Shown here piece by piece: positions 42,893 through 55,253 of a stretch of DNA of 64,000 bases (the stretch's first letter is position 1; every line of letters begins with the position of its first letter). This DNA is from Propionibacteriaceae bacterium (lineage in GTDB: Bacteria > Actinomycetota > Actinomycetes > Propionibacteriales > Propionibacteriaceae). The stretch is from contig JADKFR010000013.1 in NCBI GenBank assembly GCA_016717345.1, positions 1-64,000 on the forward strand, in the 5' to 3' direction. The translations under genes were made by a program, and so were the position numbers. The notes beneath the pieces are model-generated. The model worked only from the letters and a program-made list of their open reading frames with translations. It made no database searches and had not been told where the DNA came from.

Positions 42893-43822
42893 ATGGCATC
42901 ACCGATGGCCGAGGCCGAGATCGTCCGTGTCCGGGTCGCCGGCAAGATCAATCTGGCCCTGCGCAGCGGCGCGCGGCGTCCGGACGGCTACCACAGCCTC
43001 GCCACCGTCTTCCAGGCGGTTTCGGTCTACGACGAGGTGGAGGCGCGCTGGGCGCCCGGCACTTTCACGGTGAGCGTCACCGGGGAACAGGCCGCCCTGG
43101 TGCCTGCCGACGGCACCAATCTCGCCGTCAAAGCGGCCCGGTTGCTGGCCGCGACGGCGGGTGCCGGCCGCACAGACCTCGGGTGCCACGTGGCGATCCG
43201 CAAGGCGATCCCTGTCACCGGGGGCATGGCGGGGGGGTCGGCGGACGCGGCCGGGGCGCTGTTGGCCTGTGCGGTGTTGTGGGACCTCGACACCTCCCCC
43301 GACGACCTGCTCGAGCTGGGTGCCCGGCTGGGGGCGGACGTTCCCTTCAGCCTCACCGGTGGGACGGCGTTGGGCACCGGACGCGGGGACCGGCTCACGC
43401 CGGCGCTCAGCCGCGGCTCCTACCACTGGGTGCTGGCGCTGAGTGACGGCGAACTGTCCACCCCTGAGGTGTTCGGACGCTTCGACGCCATCACTCCGGA
43501 GGCCGCCCAGCGCCCGGAGGTGCCCTCGGCCCTGCTGAACGCCCTGATCGGCGGTGATCCGCTGGCCCTGGGACGACAGCTGGTGAACGACCTGCAGCCG
43601 GCCGCGCTCAGCCTGCGCCCGCAATTGCGGCAGGTCCTGCAGGCCGGCCTCGATCTGGGTGCCGTGGGGGCGATCGTGTCCGGTTCCGGGCCGACGGTCG
43701 CGCTGTTGGCCGCCGACGAGTCGGCCGCGATCGACCTGTCCGTCCGCCTCGGAAGCGAGGGGCTGTGCCGCGCGGTCAAGCGGGTGCACGGTCCGGTGCC
43801 GGGCGCCCGGTTGATCGGCTGA
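42893..43822 (+). CDS. ispE: 4-diphosphocytidyl-2-C-methyl-D-erythritol kinase IspE
   Basis: IspE (309 aa) phosphorylates CDP-ME in the MEP isoprenoid path. GHMP-kinase marks: AGKINLALRSGARRPDGYH near the start, the nucleotide loop PVTGGMAGGSADAAGALLAC, and a C-terminal SGSGPTVALLA. ATG 42893 is likely, with TAGCCT 7 bases upstream; MAEAEI four residues later is an alternative. It converges with a TetR gene. Confidence 0.95.
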   Translation: MASPMAEAEIVRVRVAGKINLALRSGARRPDGYHSLATVFQAVSVYDEVEARWAPGTFTVSVTGEQAALVPADGTNLAVKAARLLAATAGAGRTDLGCHVAIRKAIPVTGGMAGGSADAAGALLACAVLWDLDTSPDDLLELGARLGADVPFSLTGGTALGTGRGDRLTPALSRGSYHWVLALSDGELSTPEVFGRFDAITPEAAQRPEVPSALLNALIGGDPLALGRQLVNDLQPAALSLRPQLRQVLQAGLDLGAVGAIVSGSGPTVALLAADESAAIDLSVRLGSEGLCRAVKRVHGPVPGARLIG

Positions 43823-43828
43823 CCAGGG

Positions 43829-44512
43829 TCAGGGCGTCAGGGGCTGCTTGGGCCGCCGGGACGTCAACAGGGTCGGTTCGGCGCGCAGGTTACGCATCCC
43901 GTACCAGGCGAGGTTGACCAGATGCGCGGCGACCGTCGGCTTGTCGAGGCTGTGCTGCCCGCGGGTGTCGATCCACCATTGACCGGCCAGGGCGACCAGC
44001 CCCACCAGCATCTGCGCGTACAGCGGAGCGGTGTCGGGATCGAGGTTGCGTTTGGTGAACTCGTCGGCGAGCAGGCCTTCAACCCGGGACGCGATGTCGG
44101 ACAGGATGGTGGCGAAGGAGTTGTCGTCGGCGCTGGCCGAGGAATCGCGGGACAGGATCCGGAAGCCGGTCGGGTTGTCGTCGATGTAGTCCAACAACGC
44201 CAAGGTGCCGAGCTCGATCGTCGCCCGGGGGTTCGCCCGCGGGGTGGTGAGGGCTGTGCGGATGGCGTCATGCAGGGTGCGCACCTCGCGGTCGACGACC
44301 ACCGCGTACAGCCCTTCCTTGCCGCCGAAATGCTCGTACACCACCGGTTTGCTGACACCGGCGTGGGCGGCGATCTCCTCGACCGAGGTGCCCTCCAGGC
44401 CGCGTTCGGCGAACAGCCCCTGCGCCACCTCGATGAGTTGCTCGCGGCGTTCCGTCCTCGTCATCCGGACGCGTCCACGCCGGGCGCGGGCGATGCCGGA
44501 GCCAGAAGTCAC
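43829..44512 (-). CDS. TetR family transcriptional regulator
   Basis: A 227-aa regulator. The HTH is clear: MTRTERREQLIEVAQGLF, GTSVEEIAAHAGVSKPVVYEHFGGKEGLYAVVV. The rest is a helical ligand domain ending WYGMRNLRAEP. GTG 44512 is chosen to include the basic arm RARRGRVRM common in such proteins; ATG 44464 would remove it. Its target is unknown; the close neighbours (ispE, tRNA-Gln) do not show a clear link. Confidence 0.88.
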   Translation of the reverse strand: MTSGSGIARARRGRVRMTRTERREQLIEVAQGLFAERGLEGTSVEEIAAHAGVSKPVVYEHFGGKEGLYAVVVDREVRTLHDAIRTALTTPRANPRATIELGTLALLDYIDDNPTGFRILSRDSSASADDNSFATILSDIASRVEGLLADEFTKRNLDPDTAPLYAQMLVGLVALAGQWWIDTRGQHSLDKPTVAAHLVNLAWYGMRNLRAEPTLLTSRRPKQPLTP

Positions 44513-44613
44513 CGGACCAGTTTCGCGCGCCAACCGACGCTTGGGAAATCCGTCGGCCCCGGGCGGCTGCCCGTGGGTCGGAGCATTGGGATGCGGCTGC
44601 GCGGATCGGGCAA

Positions 44614-44619
44614 TAGAGT
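44614..44619 (+). promoter_or_regulatory. -10-like hexamer before tRNA-Gln
   Basis: TAGAGT, 25 nt before the 5' end of the tRNA. Confidence 0.35.
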
Positions 44620-44644
44620 TGGCCCCGGTCGTCAGCACGACCGA

Positions 44645-44723
44645 TCCCCGGTTGGTCTGCCGGCAGGGCCCGCCTGACTTTGAATCAGGACTAGCGACGT
44701 AGGTTCGACTCCTACCCGGGGAG
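44645..44723 (+). tRNA. tRNA-Gln (anticodon TTG)
   Basis: Acceptor TCCCCGG pairs with CCGGGGA (7 bp). The anticodon stem CCTGA/TCAGG encloses CTTTGAA, anticodon TTG, reading CAA. The T stem GTAGG/CCTAC encloses TTCGACT. The discriminator is G, and CCA is not encoded. The D arm pairs poorly and the variable loop is about 9 nt (ACTAGCGAC), longer than usual. A tRNA-Gln beside glmU is also found in mycobacteria. Confidence 0.88.
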
Positions 44724-44750
44724 CGGGATCCGCCAACGCTGGGAGAGCCT

Positions 44751-46217
44751 GTGTCCGAGAACTCCGATCGTCCGTTCACGAGGGTGTCAGCAGTGGTCAT
44801 CATGGCCGCCGGCGCAGGTACCCGAATGAAGTCGGCCACCGCGAAGGTACTCCACCGCCTGGGTGGCCGGTCGATGATCTCCTACGCGGTCGAGGCCGCC
44901 AGCGCGCTGGAGCCCGAACACCTCGTCGTCGTGGTGGGGCACCAGCGCGATCAGGTCGAGGCGCATCTCGCGGAGGTGGCGCCCCAGGTCAGGCTGGCGG
45001 TCCAGGAACAGCCACTGGGCACCGGCGACGCCGTCCGCGCCGGGATGTCCCTGCTGTCCGGGGTCGCCGGAGAGGTCGTGGTGACCAGCGGCGACGTCCC
45101 CCTGCTGCGCGGGGACACCCTGATCGACCTCGTCTCCGCCCACCGCGAGGACGGCAACGCTGTCACGGTCCTCACCGCGATGGTTCCCGACCCGTCCGGC
45201 TATGGACGGATCGTGCGCGACGGCGATGAGGTCGCCCGGATCGTCGAACATCGGGACGCCTCCGACGACGAGCTCGACATCGCCGAGATCAACTCCGGGA
45301 TCTACGTCTTCGACGCCGCAACCCTGGCCGAGGGGATCGCCGGGCTGCGCACGTCCAACGACCAGGGGGAGCTGTACCTGACCGACGTTGTCGCCCACGC
45401 GCGGCAGGCGGGTCGGCGGGTCGGCGCCCGCGTGCTGGCCGACTACCTCCAGACCGAGGGCGTCAACGACCGAGCCCAACTCGCCGAGCGCAACGCCGAA
45501 CTGAACCGGCGCATCCTGCATCGCTGGATGACCGACGGGGTCACCATCGTGGACCCGGCCACGACCTGGATTCATGATTCGGTGGATCTGGCCGAAGACG
45601 TCACGCTGCTGCCGAACACCTCGCTGGAAGGCGCTACGTCGGTCGGACGGGGGGCCACCATCGGCCCGGACACCACGCTGGTGGACGTCGAGGTGGGGGA
45701 GGGCGCCCAGGTGATCCGCAGCCACGCCTCGCTGGCGGTGATCGCGGCCGGAGCGACGGTGGGGCCCTTCTCGTTCCTGCGGCCCGGGACGGAACTGGGC
45801 GAGCGCTCCAAGGTGGGGGCGTTCGTCGAGACCAAGAAGGCCGTCATCGGCGCCGGAGCGAAGGTGCCGCACCTCACCTACTGCGGGGATGCGGTGATCG
45901 GCGAGGGGGCCAACATCGGCGCCGGGACGATCTTCGCCAACTACGACGGGGTGGGCAAGTACACCTCGACGGTCGGCGCCCACTCGTTCGTGGGCAGCGA
46001 TTCGGTGCTCGTGGCTCCCGTCCACATCGCTGACGGAGCCTACGTCGCGGCAGGTTCGACGATCACCGACGACGTGGGCCCGGGGGAGCTGGGGGTGTCC
46101 CGAGGACGGCAGCGCAACATCGCCGGCTGGGTGGCGCGGAAGCGCGCGGGCACTGCGTCGGCAGCGGCGGCCGAGGCGGCAGGGCGTTCGTCCGACGAGC
46201 CGGGAGCCAGTGCATGA
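44751..46217 (+). CDS. glmU: Bifunctional UDP-GlcNAc pyrophosphorylase/glucosamine-1-P acetyltransferase GlmU
   Basis: GlmU (488 aa) makes UDP-GlcNAc for peptidoglycan. The N-terminal uridyltransferase shows AAGAGTRMKSATAKVLH, QEQPLGTGDAV, TSGDVPLLRGDTL and NSGIYVFD. The C-terminal half is a left-handed beta-helix of hexapeptide repeats with the acetyltransferase His/Tyr/Asn set (KVPHLTYCGDAVIG, NIGAGTIFANYDG). A short Ala-rich tail follows. GTG 44751 follows GGGAGAG. It overlaps prs by 4 bp. Confidence 0.97.
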   Translation: MSENSDRPFTRVSAVVIMAAGAGTRMKSATAKVLHRLGGRSMISYAVEAASALEPEHLVVVVGHQRDQVEAHLAEVAPQVRLAVQEQPLGTGDAVRAGMSLLSGVAGEVVVTSGDVPLLRGDTLIDLVSAHREDGNAVTVLTAMVPDPSGYGRIVRDGDEVARIVEHRDASDDELDIAEINSGIYVFDAATLAEGIAGLRTSNDQGELYLTDVVAHARQAGRRVGARVLADYLQTEGVNDRAQLAERNAELNRRILHRWMTDGVTIVDPATTWIHDSVDLAEDVTLLPNTSLEGATSVGRGATIGPDTTLVDVEVGEGAQVIRSHASLAVIAAGATVGPFSFLRPGTELGERSKVGAFVETKKAVIGAGAKVPHLTYCGDAVIGEGANIGAGTIFANYDGVGKYTSTVGAHSFVGSDSVLVAPVHIADGAYVAAGSTITDDVGPGELGVSRGRQRNIAGWVARKRAGTASAAAAEAAGRSSDEPGASA

Positions 46218-47191
46218 GCGGGCTGAAGCGTCCGACCGAGAAGCACCTCATGTTGTGTACCGGCCGGGCCTTCCCCGAACTGGCCCAGCAGGTGGCTGAC
46301 CTGCTCGGCGTCGGGCTGATTCCCACCCGGTCGCTCACCTACGCCAACTCGGAGATCTACGTCCGTTTCGAGGAGTCGGTGCGAGGCGCGGACGCCTTCG
46401 TGATGCAGAGCCACCCGGCGCCGGTGAACGAGTGGCTCATGGAGCAGCTCATCATGATCGACGCGCTGAAGCGGGCGTCGGCCAAGCGGATCACCGTGGT
46501 CTCGCCGTTCTACCCCTACGGCCGGCAGGACAAGAAGCACGCCGGACGGGAGCCGATTTCGGCCCGGCTGGTCGCTGACCTCTACAAGACCGCGGGCGCG
46601 GACCGGCTGATGTCGATCGACCTGCATGCGGCCCAGATCCAGGGCTTCTTCGACGGCCCGGTCGATCACCTGCTGGCCCTCCCGGTGCTGGTGGAGTACG
46701 TGAAGAAGAAGTACGACGTCTCCGAGATGACGATCGTCTCCCCGGATGCGGGACGGGTGCGGCTGGCCGACATGTGGTCGGACGAACTGGGAACCCCGCT
46801 GGCCATCATCCACAAGCGGCGGGACCCCAACAAGGCCAACGAGGTGGCTGTCGGGGAGGTCGTCGGTGACGTCCAGGGACGGGTGTGCCTGCTCGTCGAC
46901 GACATGATCGACACCGCCGGCACCATCTGCGCCGCCGCGGCGGCGCTGAAGGCCTTTGGTGCCAAACGGGTGATCGCCGCGGCGACCCACCCGATCCTGT
47001 CTGGGCCGGCTCCGCAACGCCTCAACGAGTCCGCGTTCGAGGAAGTGATCGTGACGAACACTCTGCCGATCGGTGAGTCGGTGAACATCCCCAAGCTGAC
47101 GGTGCTCTCGATGGCGCCGCTGATCGCGGCTGCGATTCAGGCCGTCTTTGAGGAGGGCTCGGTCACCTCCCTCTTCCATAGCGCGCACTGA
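46214..47191 (+). CDS. prs: Ribose-phosphate pyrophosphokinase
   Basis: Prs (325 aa) makes PRPP from ribose-5-phosphate and ATP. Marks: ANSEIYVRFEESVRG, FYPYGRQDKKHAGREPIS (flexible loop), MSIDLHAAQIQGFF with metal Asp-His, and the PRPP loop LLVDDMIDTAGTICAAA. Length is normal. Its ATG lies in the glmU stop. Confidence 0.97.
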   Translation: MSGLKRPTEKHLMLCTGRAFPELAQQVADLLGVGLIPTRSLTYANSEIYVRFEESVRGADAFVMQSHPAPVNEWLMEQLIMIDALKRASAKRITVVSPFYPYGRQDKKHAGREPISARLVADLYKTAGADRLMSIDLHAAQIQGFFDGPVDHLLALPVLVEYVKKKYDVSEMTIVSPDAGRVRLADMWSDELGTPLAIIHKRRDPNKANEVAVGEVVGDVQGRVCLLVDDMIDTAGTICAAAAALKAFGAKRVIAAATHPILSGPAPQRLNESAFEEVIVTNTLPIGESVNIPKLTVLSMAPLIAAAIQAVFEEGSVTSLFHSAH

Positions 47192-47749
47192 CTCGAAAGT
47201 CGTACGCCGCTGGCGCGGGACTCCAACAGCGAGGCCCCATTGTTCAGGTCCGCGGCTGGAGTCGCGCGCCGCAGACGGCCCAGTGCAGGCGCGGCGAGAA
47301 CATCGCGCCTTGAGGTGGGTTATGGAGCTGGTCGCCGGTTGGGCAGGGCGTCACGTCGTGGAAGTGCGGGTTATGCGCCCGGATCCGGGGGTCATAACCC
47401 GCCTCGTCGCGATGTGAAGGCCGGATCCTTCGTGGAGGTGCCGCATAACCCGCGGGAGGGCGATCCGCAGGCAGGCGACCGGGGGCTGTTCTGCCTGTTG
47501 CCCTGCCGGCGGGTCTTCTGTGGTGTCCGGCCCGGGCACCGGCGCGGCGCTGTCCTGCTCCAAAGCGGTACAACCTGACCGATTGCGCGAAAGCCTGACC
47601 ACGAAGCGTTGAGGAGCCCGATTTACTCGCGACCGAGCCGAGGCGGTAAGCTTCCCCAAGTTGCCTCGGCGAGGGGTTCCACCCGTGATCGACAAGGTCC
47701 TCCCTCGCTGAGCCCTGAGACAAACGAGGTTCGAGGAGTAGGGAAGACA
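47192..47749. other. Non-coding region between prs and rplY with repeated ATAACCC motifs
   Basis: About 560 bases without a convincing gene. It carries four copies of GGGTTAT/ATAACCC, three of them as the full 10-mer (see the repeat at 47366). The rplY ribosome-binding site (GGGAAG) lies at its end. Confidence 0.7.
47366..47402. repeat. 37-bp inverted repeat with a 10-mer repeated downstream
   Basis: Arms GCGGGTTATG (47366-47375) and CATAACCCGC (47393-47402) pair perfectly. A 12-bp palindrome CCCGGATCCGGG lies inside. CATAACCCGC occurs again at 47444-47453, and GGGTTATG also near 47317. Confidence 0.9.
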
Positions 47750-48358
47750 GTGTCAGAGATCAAGATCGCGGCAGTTTCGCGCACCGAATTCGGCAAGGGT
47801 GCGGCCCGTCGTACTCGTCGCAGCGGCCTGGTGCCCGCGGTGCTCTACGGACATGGGACGGATCCTGTCCACGTGTCCCTGCCCGGGCACGACATCACCC
47901 TGGCGCTGCGCGCCGCCAATGCCCTGCTGACTCTGTCGATCGACGGCGGCAACGAGCAGCTCGCACTGCCGAAGCAGGTGCAACGCAACCCGATCAAGGG
48001 CAGCATCGAACACCTCGACCTGGTCATCGTGAAGCGCGGCGAGAAGGTCACCGTTGAGATCCAGCTCGTGGTGGTGGGCGACGCCGACAAGGTGGATCGC
48101 ATCGTCACGATGGATCAGCAGACCATCGCCCTGGAGGTCGAGGCGACCCACATCCCCACGGCCATCGAGATCGACGTGACCAGCCTGGAGATTGGTGACA
48201 CGGTCACCGCCGCCGACCTGAAGCTGCCGGCGGGCGCCGTCTTCAACGGTGAGCCCGATGACCTCATCCTGAGCATCGCCGCCAGCCCGAGTCAGGCGTC
48301 CCTCGACGCCGAACTGGCCGAGGGCGGCAACGAGGCGGAAGCGGCCCACGAGGCCTGA
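47750..48358 (+). CDS. rplY: 50S ribosomal protein L25/general stress protein Ctc
   Basis: A 202-aa L25 of the Ctc type: an N-terminal 5S-rRNA-binding domain (about 1-95; RTEFGKGAARRTRRSGLVPAVLYG) and a C-terminal TL5-like domain (ESxDVTSLEIGDTVTAADLKLPAG region). The tail is acidic and Ala/Glu-rich. GTG 47750 follows GGGAAG by 5 bases; a longer frame upstream is not supported. It lies just before pth, as in most actinobacteria. Confidence 0.95.
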   Translation: MSEIKIAAVSRTEFGKGAARRTRRSGLVPAVLYGHGTDPVHVSLPGHDITLALRAANALLTLSIDGGNEQLALPKQVQRNPIKGSIEHLDLVIVKRGEKVTVEIQLVVVGDADKVDRIVTMDQQTIALEVEATHIPTAIEIDVTSLEIGDTVTAADLKLPAGAVFNGEPDDLILSIAASPSQASLDAELAEGGNEAEAAHEA

Positions 48359-48367
48359 TCCGCACAG

Positions 48368-48969
48368 ATGTCCACGTGGCTGGTGGTCGGGCTCGGCAAT
48401 CCGGGCCCGACCTACGCGTCTCACCGGCACAACGTCGGGTACCAGGTGGTCGATGAGCTGGCTGCGCGCGCTCGGACGGGCTTCGCCTCCGCGCAGAAGC
48501 TGCGCGCCGAGGTCTGCCAGACCCGGATCACCCCGTCCGGCGATGTCGGGGGCGTCGGCGCTCTCGCGGCCAAGCTGGTGCTGATGAAGTCGCGCACCTA
48601 CATGAACGAGACCGGGCTGTCCGTCCAGCGAGCCATGGCCTACTACGACTCCCCCCCGAGTTCGTGATCGCCGTCCACGACGAACTCGACCTCGATCCGG
48701 GACGGATCCGGCTCAAGTTCGGCGGCGGCGATAACGGCCACAACGGGCTGAAGTCGATGCGACGCTGCCTGGGAACTGGTGACTTCTTCCGGGTGCGGGT
48801 GGGGATCGGACGGCCGCCGGGCTCCCAATCGCCGGCCGACTACGTGCTGTCGCCGGTACCCGCCGCCCAGCGGGCTGACGTCGCCGTCGATGTGGCCCGC
48901 GCCGCTGATGCGGTGACCACCCTGATCACCCAGGGCCTCGAGACGGCGCAGAACACCTTCAACTCCTGA
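48368..48969 (+). pseudogene. pth: Peptidyl-tRNA hydrolase, interrupted by a -1 shift at a C run
   Basis: Pth releases stalled peptidyl-tRNA and is usually essential. The first frame (48368-48667) carries WLVVGLGNPGPTYASHRHNVGY with catalytic His, and KSRTYMNETGLSVQ. It then meets a stop. The second frame carries VIAVHDELDLDPGRIRLKF and GGGDNGHNGLKSM to the end. The frames meet at seven C bases (48651-48657), where one more C would give a continuous reading. This is probably a homopolymer error in the sequence. Programmed -1 shifting at C CCC CCG is less likely but possible. All catalytic residues are present across the two frames. Confidence 0.9.
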
Positions 48970-49048
48970 CCGGCGCTGCCCCCACAACACCCCCGTCCGG
49001 CCCCGCCGAGGCGTGCTAGCGGCGGACGGTCGTGCCCGCCGGCCCGAG

Positions 49049-49054
49049 TAAGGT
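49049..49054 (+). promoter_or_regulatory. -10 hexamer for leaderless start of mfd
   Basis: TAAGGT, 6 nt before GTG 49061. Confidence 0.45.
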
Positions 49055-49060
49055 GATGCG

Positions 49061-52630
<3,570 letters not shown>

Positions 52631-52663
52631 GATCGCAGGGTCACTGTGAGGCAGGAGTAACGG

Positions 52664-53194
52664 ATGTTGAAGGCCGCGCGAACGATCATCGCTCTGGTTG
52701 TCGGACTGCTGATGCTCGGTGGGTGCGCCGCCGGGAATCCCGGGACGGCGGCCACTGTCAACGGGGTGGTGATCACGGACGCGCAGGTGGCTGCGACAGC
52801 CACGGCCCTGGCCGAGTTCAACCAGGAGGCGAACGGCGCGGGCGGCTACCGGCTCAGTTCGGCGGGGGTGCTCATCGCCAACGAGTTGGGCCGCCAGGTC
52901 GCCGCCGAGAAGGGCGTCGTCGTCAGCGATACCGACCGCCAGGCGGTCATCGCCAGCCAGGCGACGCTGGCGGCGATGGCGAAGATCCCCGCTCTCACCT
53001 CGCTCATCAACGACTTCGCCAACTACACCCTGACCCGGACGAAGGTCGGCGAGACCGATTTCGCAGCGACGGTGGCGGGCTTCGACGTGGTCGTCAACCC
53101 AAGGTTCGGCACCTGGAACCAGACCCTCGGCACCCTGACCGGCGAATCCGGCTCGCTGTCCGAGCCGGCGCCCTCGGCGACCGCCAAGGCTTGA
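52664..53194 (+). CDS. Lipoprotein with SurA-like N-terminal domain
   Basis: A 176-aa lipoprotein (lipobox LGGC, Cys21) with a helical SurA-N-like domain: ATVNGVVITDAQVAATATAL, IANELGRQVAAEKGVVVSD. It lacks a parvulin catalytic domain, so any chaperone role is a guess. It ends in an Ala/Thr/Ser tail. AGGAG lies 7 bases before ATG 52664. It lies between mfd and mazG, as in related actinobacteria. Confidence 0.8.
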   Translation: MLKAARTIIALVVGLLMLGGCAAGNPGTAATVNGVVITDAQVAATATALAEFNQEANGAGGYRLSSAGVLIANELGRQVAAEKGVVVSDTDRQAVIASQATLAAMAKIPALTSLINDFANYTLTRTKVGETDFAATVAGFDVVVNPRFGTWNQTLGTLTGESGSLSEPAPSATAKA

Positions 53195-53199
53195 GCCGG

Positions 53200-53877
53200 G
53201 TGGCCCCGACCTACCCACAGGTCACGCGCCTGATCCTGGTGATGCACGCCTTGCGTGCCGGGTGCCCCTGGGACGCCGAGCAGACCCACCGCTCGCTGGT
53301 GCACTACCTCGTGGAGGAGACCTGCGAGGTCATCGAGGCTGTCGAGTCCGGCGATGATGCCCACCTGGCGGAGGAACTTGGCGATCTGCTGTTGCAGGTG
53401 CTGTTCCACGCCGAGATCGCGGCCCAGGAGGAACGGTTCGACATCGAGGCCGTCGCCTCCCGGGTCGCCGACAAACTCGTCCGGCGACATCCGTATGTCT
53501 TCGGTGACGCCGAGATCCCCGCCGACCTGGTGAGCTCCTGGGAGCAACGCAAAGCCGTCGAGAAGGGACGCAGTTCGGCGTTGGAAGGGATCCCGGAACG
53601 GATGTCCTCCCTGGCCCGAGCCCACAAGGTCATCGCCAGGGCGCGCAGCCACGGCCACCAGCCCGATGCGCTGGGCGTGGAGGTCACCGCCATGGATCCC
53701 GACCTGATCGGACGGGAGATCGTCCGGTTGGTCGCGATCGCCGAGGCGCTCGGGATCGACCCGGAGCAGGAAACCCGTCAGGCGCTGCGCGAGGTCGAAC
53801 AGCGTCTTCGTGACGTCGAAGCGGTCGCCGCGGGGGATGTTGCCAGCACCGGCGCCGCGCAGGGTGATGCCCGCTAG
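53200..53877 (+). CDS. mazG: Nucleoside triphosphate pyrophosphohydrolase MazG
   Basis: A 225-aa NTP pyrophosphatase with a MazG domain: CPWDAEQTHRSLVHYLVEETCEVIEAVESGD and HLAEELGDLLLQVLFHAEIA form the EExxE...ExxD metal site. It removes non-standard or surplus NTPs. GTG 53200 or TTG 53191 could be the start; TTG overlaps the lipoprotein stop. The C-terminal part is less conserved and helical. Confidence 0.92.
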   Translation: MAPTYPQVTRLILVMHALRAGCPWDAEQTHRSLVHYLVEETCEVIEAVESGDDAHLAEELGDLLLQVLFHAEIAAQEERFDIEAVASRVADKLVRRHPYVFGDAEIPADLVSSWEQRKAVEKGRSSALEGIPERMSSLARAHKVIARARSHGHQPDALGVEVTAMDPDLIGREIVRLVAIAEALGIDPEQETRQALREVEQRLRDVEAVAAGDVASTGAAQGDAR

Positions 53878-53880
53878 GGT
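53875..53880 (+). promoter_or_regulatory. -10 hexamer for eno, overlapping the mazG stop
   Basis: TAGGGT starting at the mazG TAG stop; leader of about 30 nt carrying GAAAGG before GTG 53918. Confidence 0.45.
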
Positions 53881-53917
53881 TAGCCGTGGTATCACCCACG
53901 TCTGAAAGGCATGAACA

Positions 53918-55198
53918 GTGGCACTTATTGATTCCGTAGATGCGCGTCAGATTCTCGACTCGCGCGGCAACCCCACCATCGAGGTCCAGGTCGAGCTCGA
54001 CGACGGCTCCCAGGGCCTTGCGGCTGTCCCCTCCGGTGCGTCCACCGGCGCCTTCGAGGCTGTCGAGTTGCGCGACGGCGACGCCGCCCACTACGGCGGC
54101 AAGGGCGTCCTGAAGGCCGTCGAGAACGTCATCGAGCAGCTCGCTCCCGAGGTTCTCGGGATGGACGCCAGCTTCCAGCGCACCCTCGACCAGGCCATGA
54201 TCGAGCTCGACGGCACCGACAACAAGGGCGCCCTGGGCGCCAACGCCATCCTGGGGGTCTCGCTGGCAGTCGCACATGCCGCTGCCGAATCCGCTGGTCT
54301 GCCCCTGTACCGCTACCTGGGTGGTCCGACGGCGAACCTGCTCCCCGTCCCGATGATGAACATCCTCAACGGTGGGTCGCACGCCGACTCCAACGTCGAC
54401 ATCCAGGAGTTCATGATCGCCCCGATCGGCGCCGGCTCCTTCTACGAGGCTCTCGAGATGGGCGCCGGGGTCTACCACGCCCTCAAGGCCGTCCTCCAGG
54501 CGCGCGGGCTGGCCACCGGTCTGGGCGACGAGGGCGGCTTCGCCCCCAACCTGGGCAGCAACGCCGAAGCCCTCGACCTGATCCTCGAAGCCATCAAGAA
54601 CGCCGGCTTCACCCCGGGCAAGGACGTCGCGCTCGCACTCGACGTGGCCGCCTCCTCGTTCGTCACCGAGGGTGGCTACACCTTCGAAGGCGGGACGAAG
54701 ACCAGCGACGAGATGATCGACTACTACGCCGACCTGATTGACACCTACCCGCTCGTCTCGATCGAGGATCCCCTCGACGAGGAGGACTGGGAGGCCTGGG
54801 CCAAGTTCACCGCCAAGGTCGGGGACAAGATCCAGATCGTGGGCGACGACCTGTTCGTCACCAACCCGATCCGGTTGGCCCGTGGCATCGCCGAGAACTC
54901 GGCGAACTCGCTGCTGGTCAAGGTCAACCAGATCGGTTCCCTGACCGAGACCATGGACGCCGTCGAGATGGCCCACCGGGCCGGCTACACGACCATGATG
55001 AGCCACCGCTCCGGCGAGACCGAGGACACCACGATCGCCGACCTGGCCGTGGCACTGGGTTGCGGCCAGATCAAGAGCGGCGCTCCGGCGCGCACCGAGC
55101 GGGTTGCGAAGTACAACCAGCTCCTGCGCATCGAGGAGGATCTGGACGACGCCGCGCGCTACGCCGGTGCGTCCGCCTTCCCGCGGTTCAAGGCCTGA
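53918..55198 (+). CDS. eno: Enolase
   Basis: Enolase (426 aa) converts 2-phosphoglycerate to phosphoenolpyruvate. Marks: SRGNPTIEVQVELDDG, PSGASTGAFEAVELRDGD, NGGSHADSNVDIQEFMIAP, the metal SIEDPLDEEDW, GDDLFVTN, and the signature LLVKVNQIGSLTET, then MMSHRSGETEDTTIADLAV. Length and order are normal. GTG 53918 has GAAAGG about 9 bases upstream. Confidence 0.98.
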   Translation: MALIDSVDARQILDSRGNPTIEVQVELDDGSQGLAAVPSGASTGAFEAVELRDGDAAHYGGKGVLKAVENVIEQLAPEVLGMDASFQRTLDQAMIELDGTDNKGALGANAILGVSLAVAHAAAESAGLPLYRYLGGPTANLLPVPMMNILNGGSHADSNVDIQEFMIAPIGAGSFYEALEMGAGVYHALKAVLQARGLATGLGDEGGFAPNLGSNAEALDLILEAIKNAGFTPGKDVALALDVAASSFVTEGGYTFEGGTKTSDEMIDYYADLIDTYPLVSIEDPLDEEDWEAWAKFTAKVGDKIQIVGDDLFVTNPIRLARGIAENSANSLLVKVNQIGSLTETMDAVEMAHRAGYTTMMSHRSGETEDTTIADLAVALGCGQIKSGAPARTERVAKYNQLLRIEEDLDDAARYAGASAFPRFKA

Positions 55199-55204
55199 GC
55201 CACC

Positions 55205-55210
55205 TATCCT
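55205..55210 (+). promoter_or_regulatory. -10 hexamer ahead of the 55218 leader ORF
   Basis: TATCCT, 7 nt before ATG 55218, just after the eno stop. Confidence 0.45.
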
Positions 55211-55217
55211 TGACCCG

Positions 55218-55253
55218 ATGAAGGTCAAGGTCCATGGCTCGCGGCACGCGTAG
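55218..55253 (+). CDS. Possible 11-aa leader peptide overlapping the divIC start
   Basis: ATG 55218 begins MKVKVHGSRHA and ends at TAG 55251-55253. The ATG sits 7 bases after TATCCT, as for other leaderless starts here. The frame overlaps the start of the FtsB/DivIC-like gene (ATG 55234) in another frame. It could control or couple its translation, or arise by chance. Confidence 0.35.
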   Translation: MKVKVHGSRHA

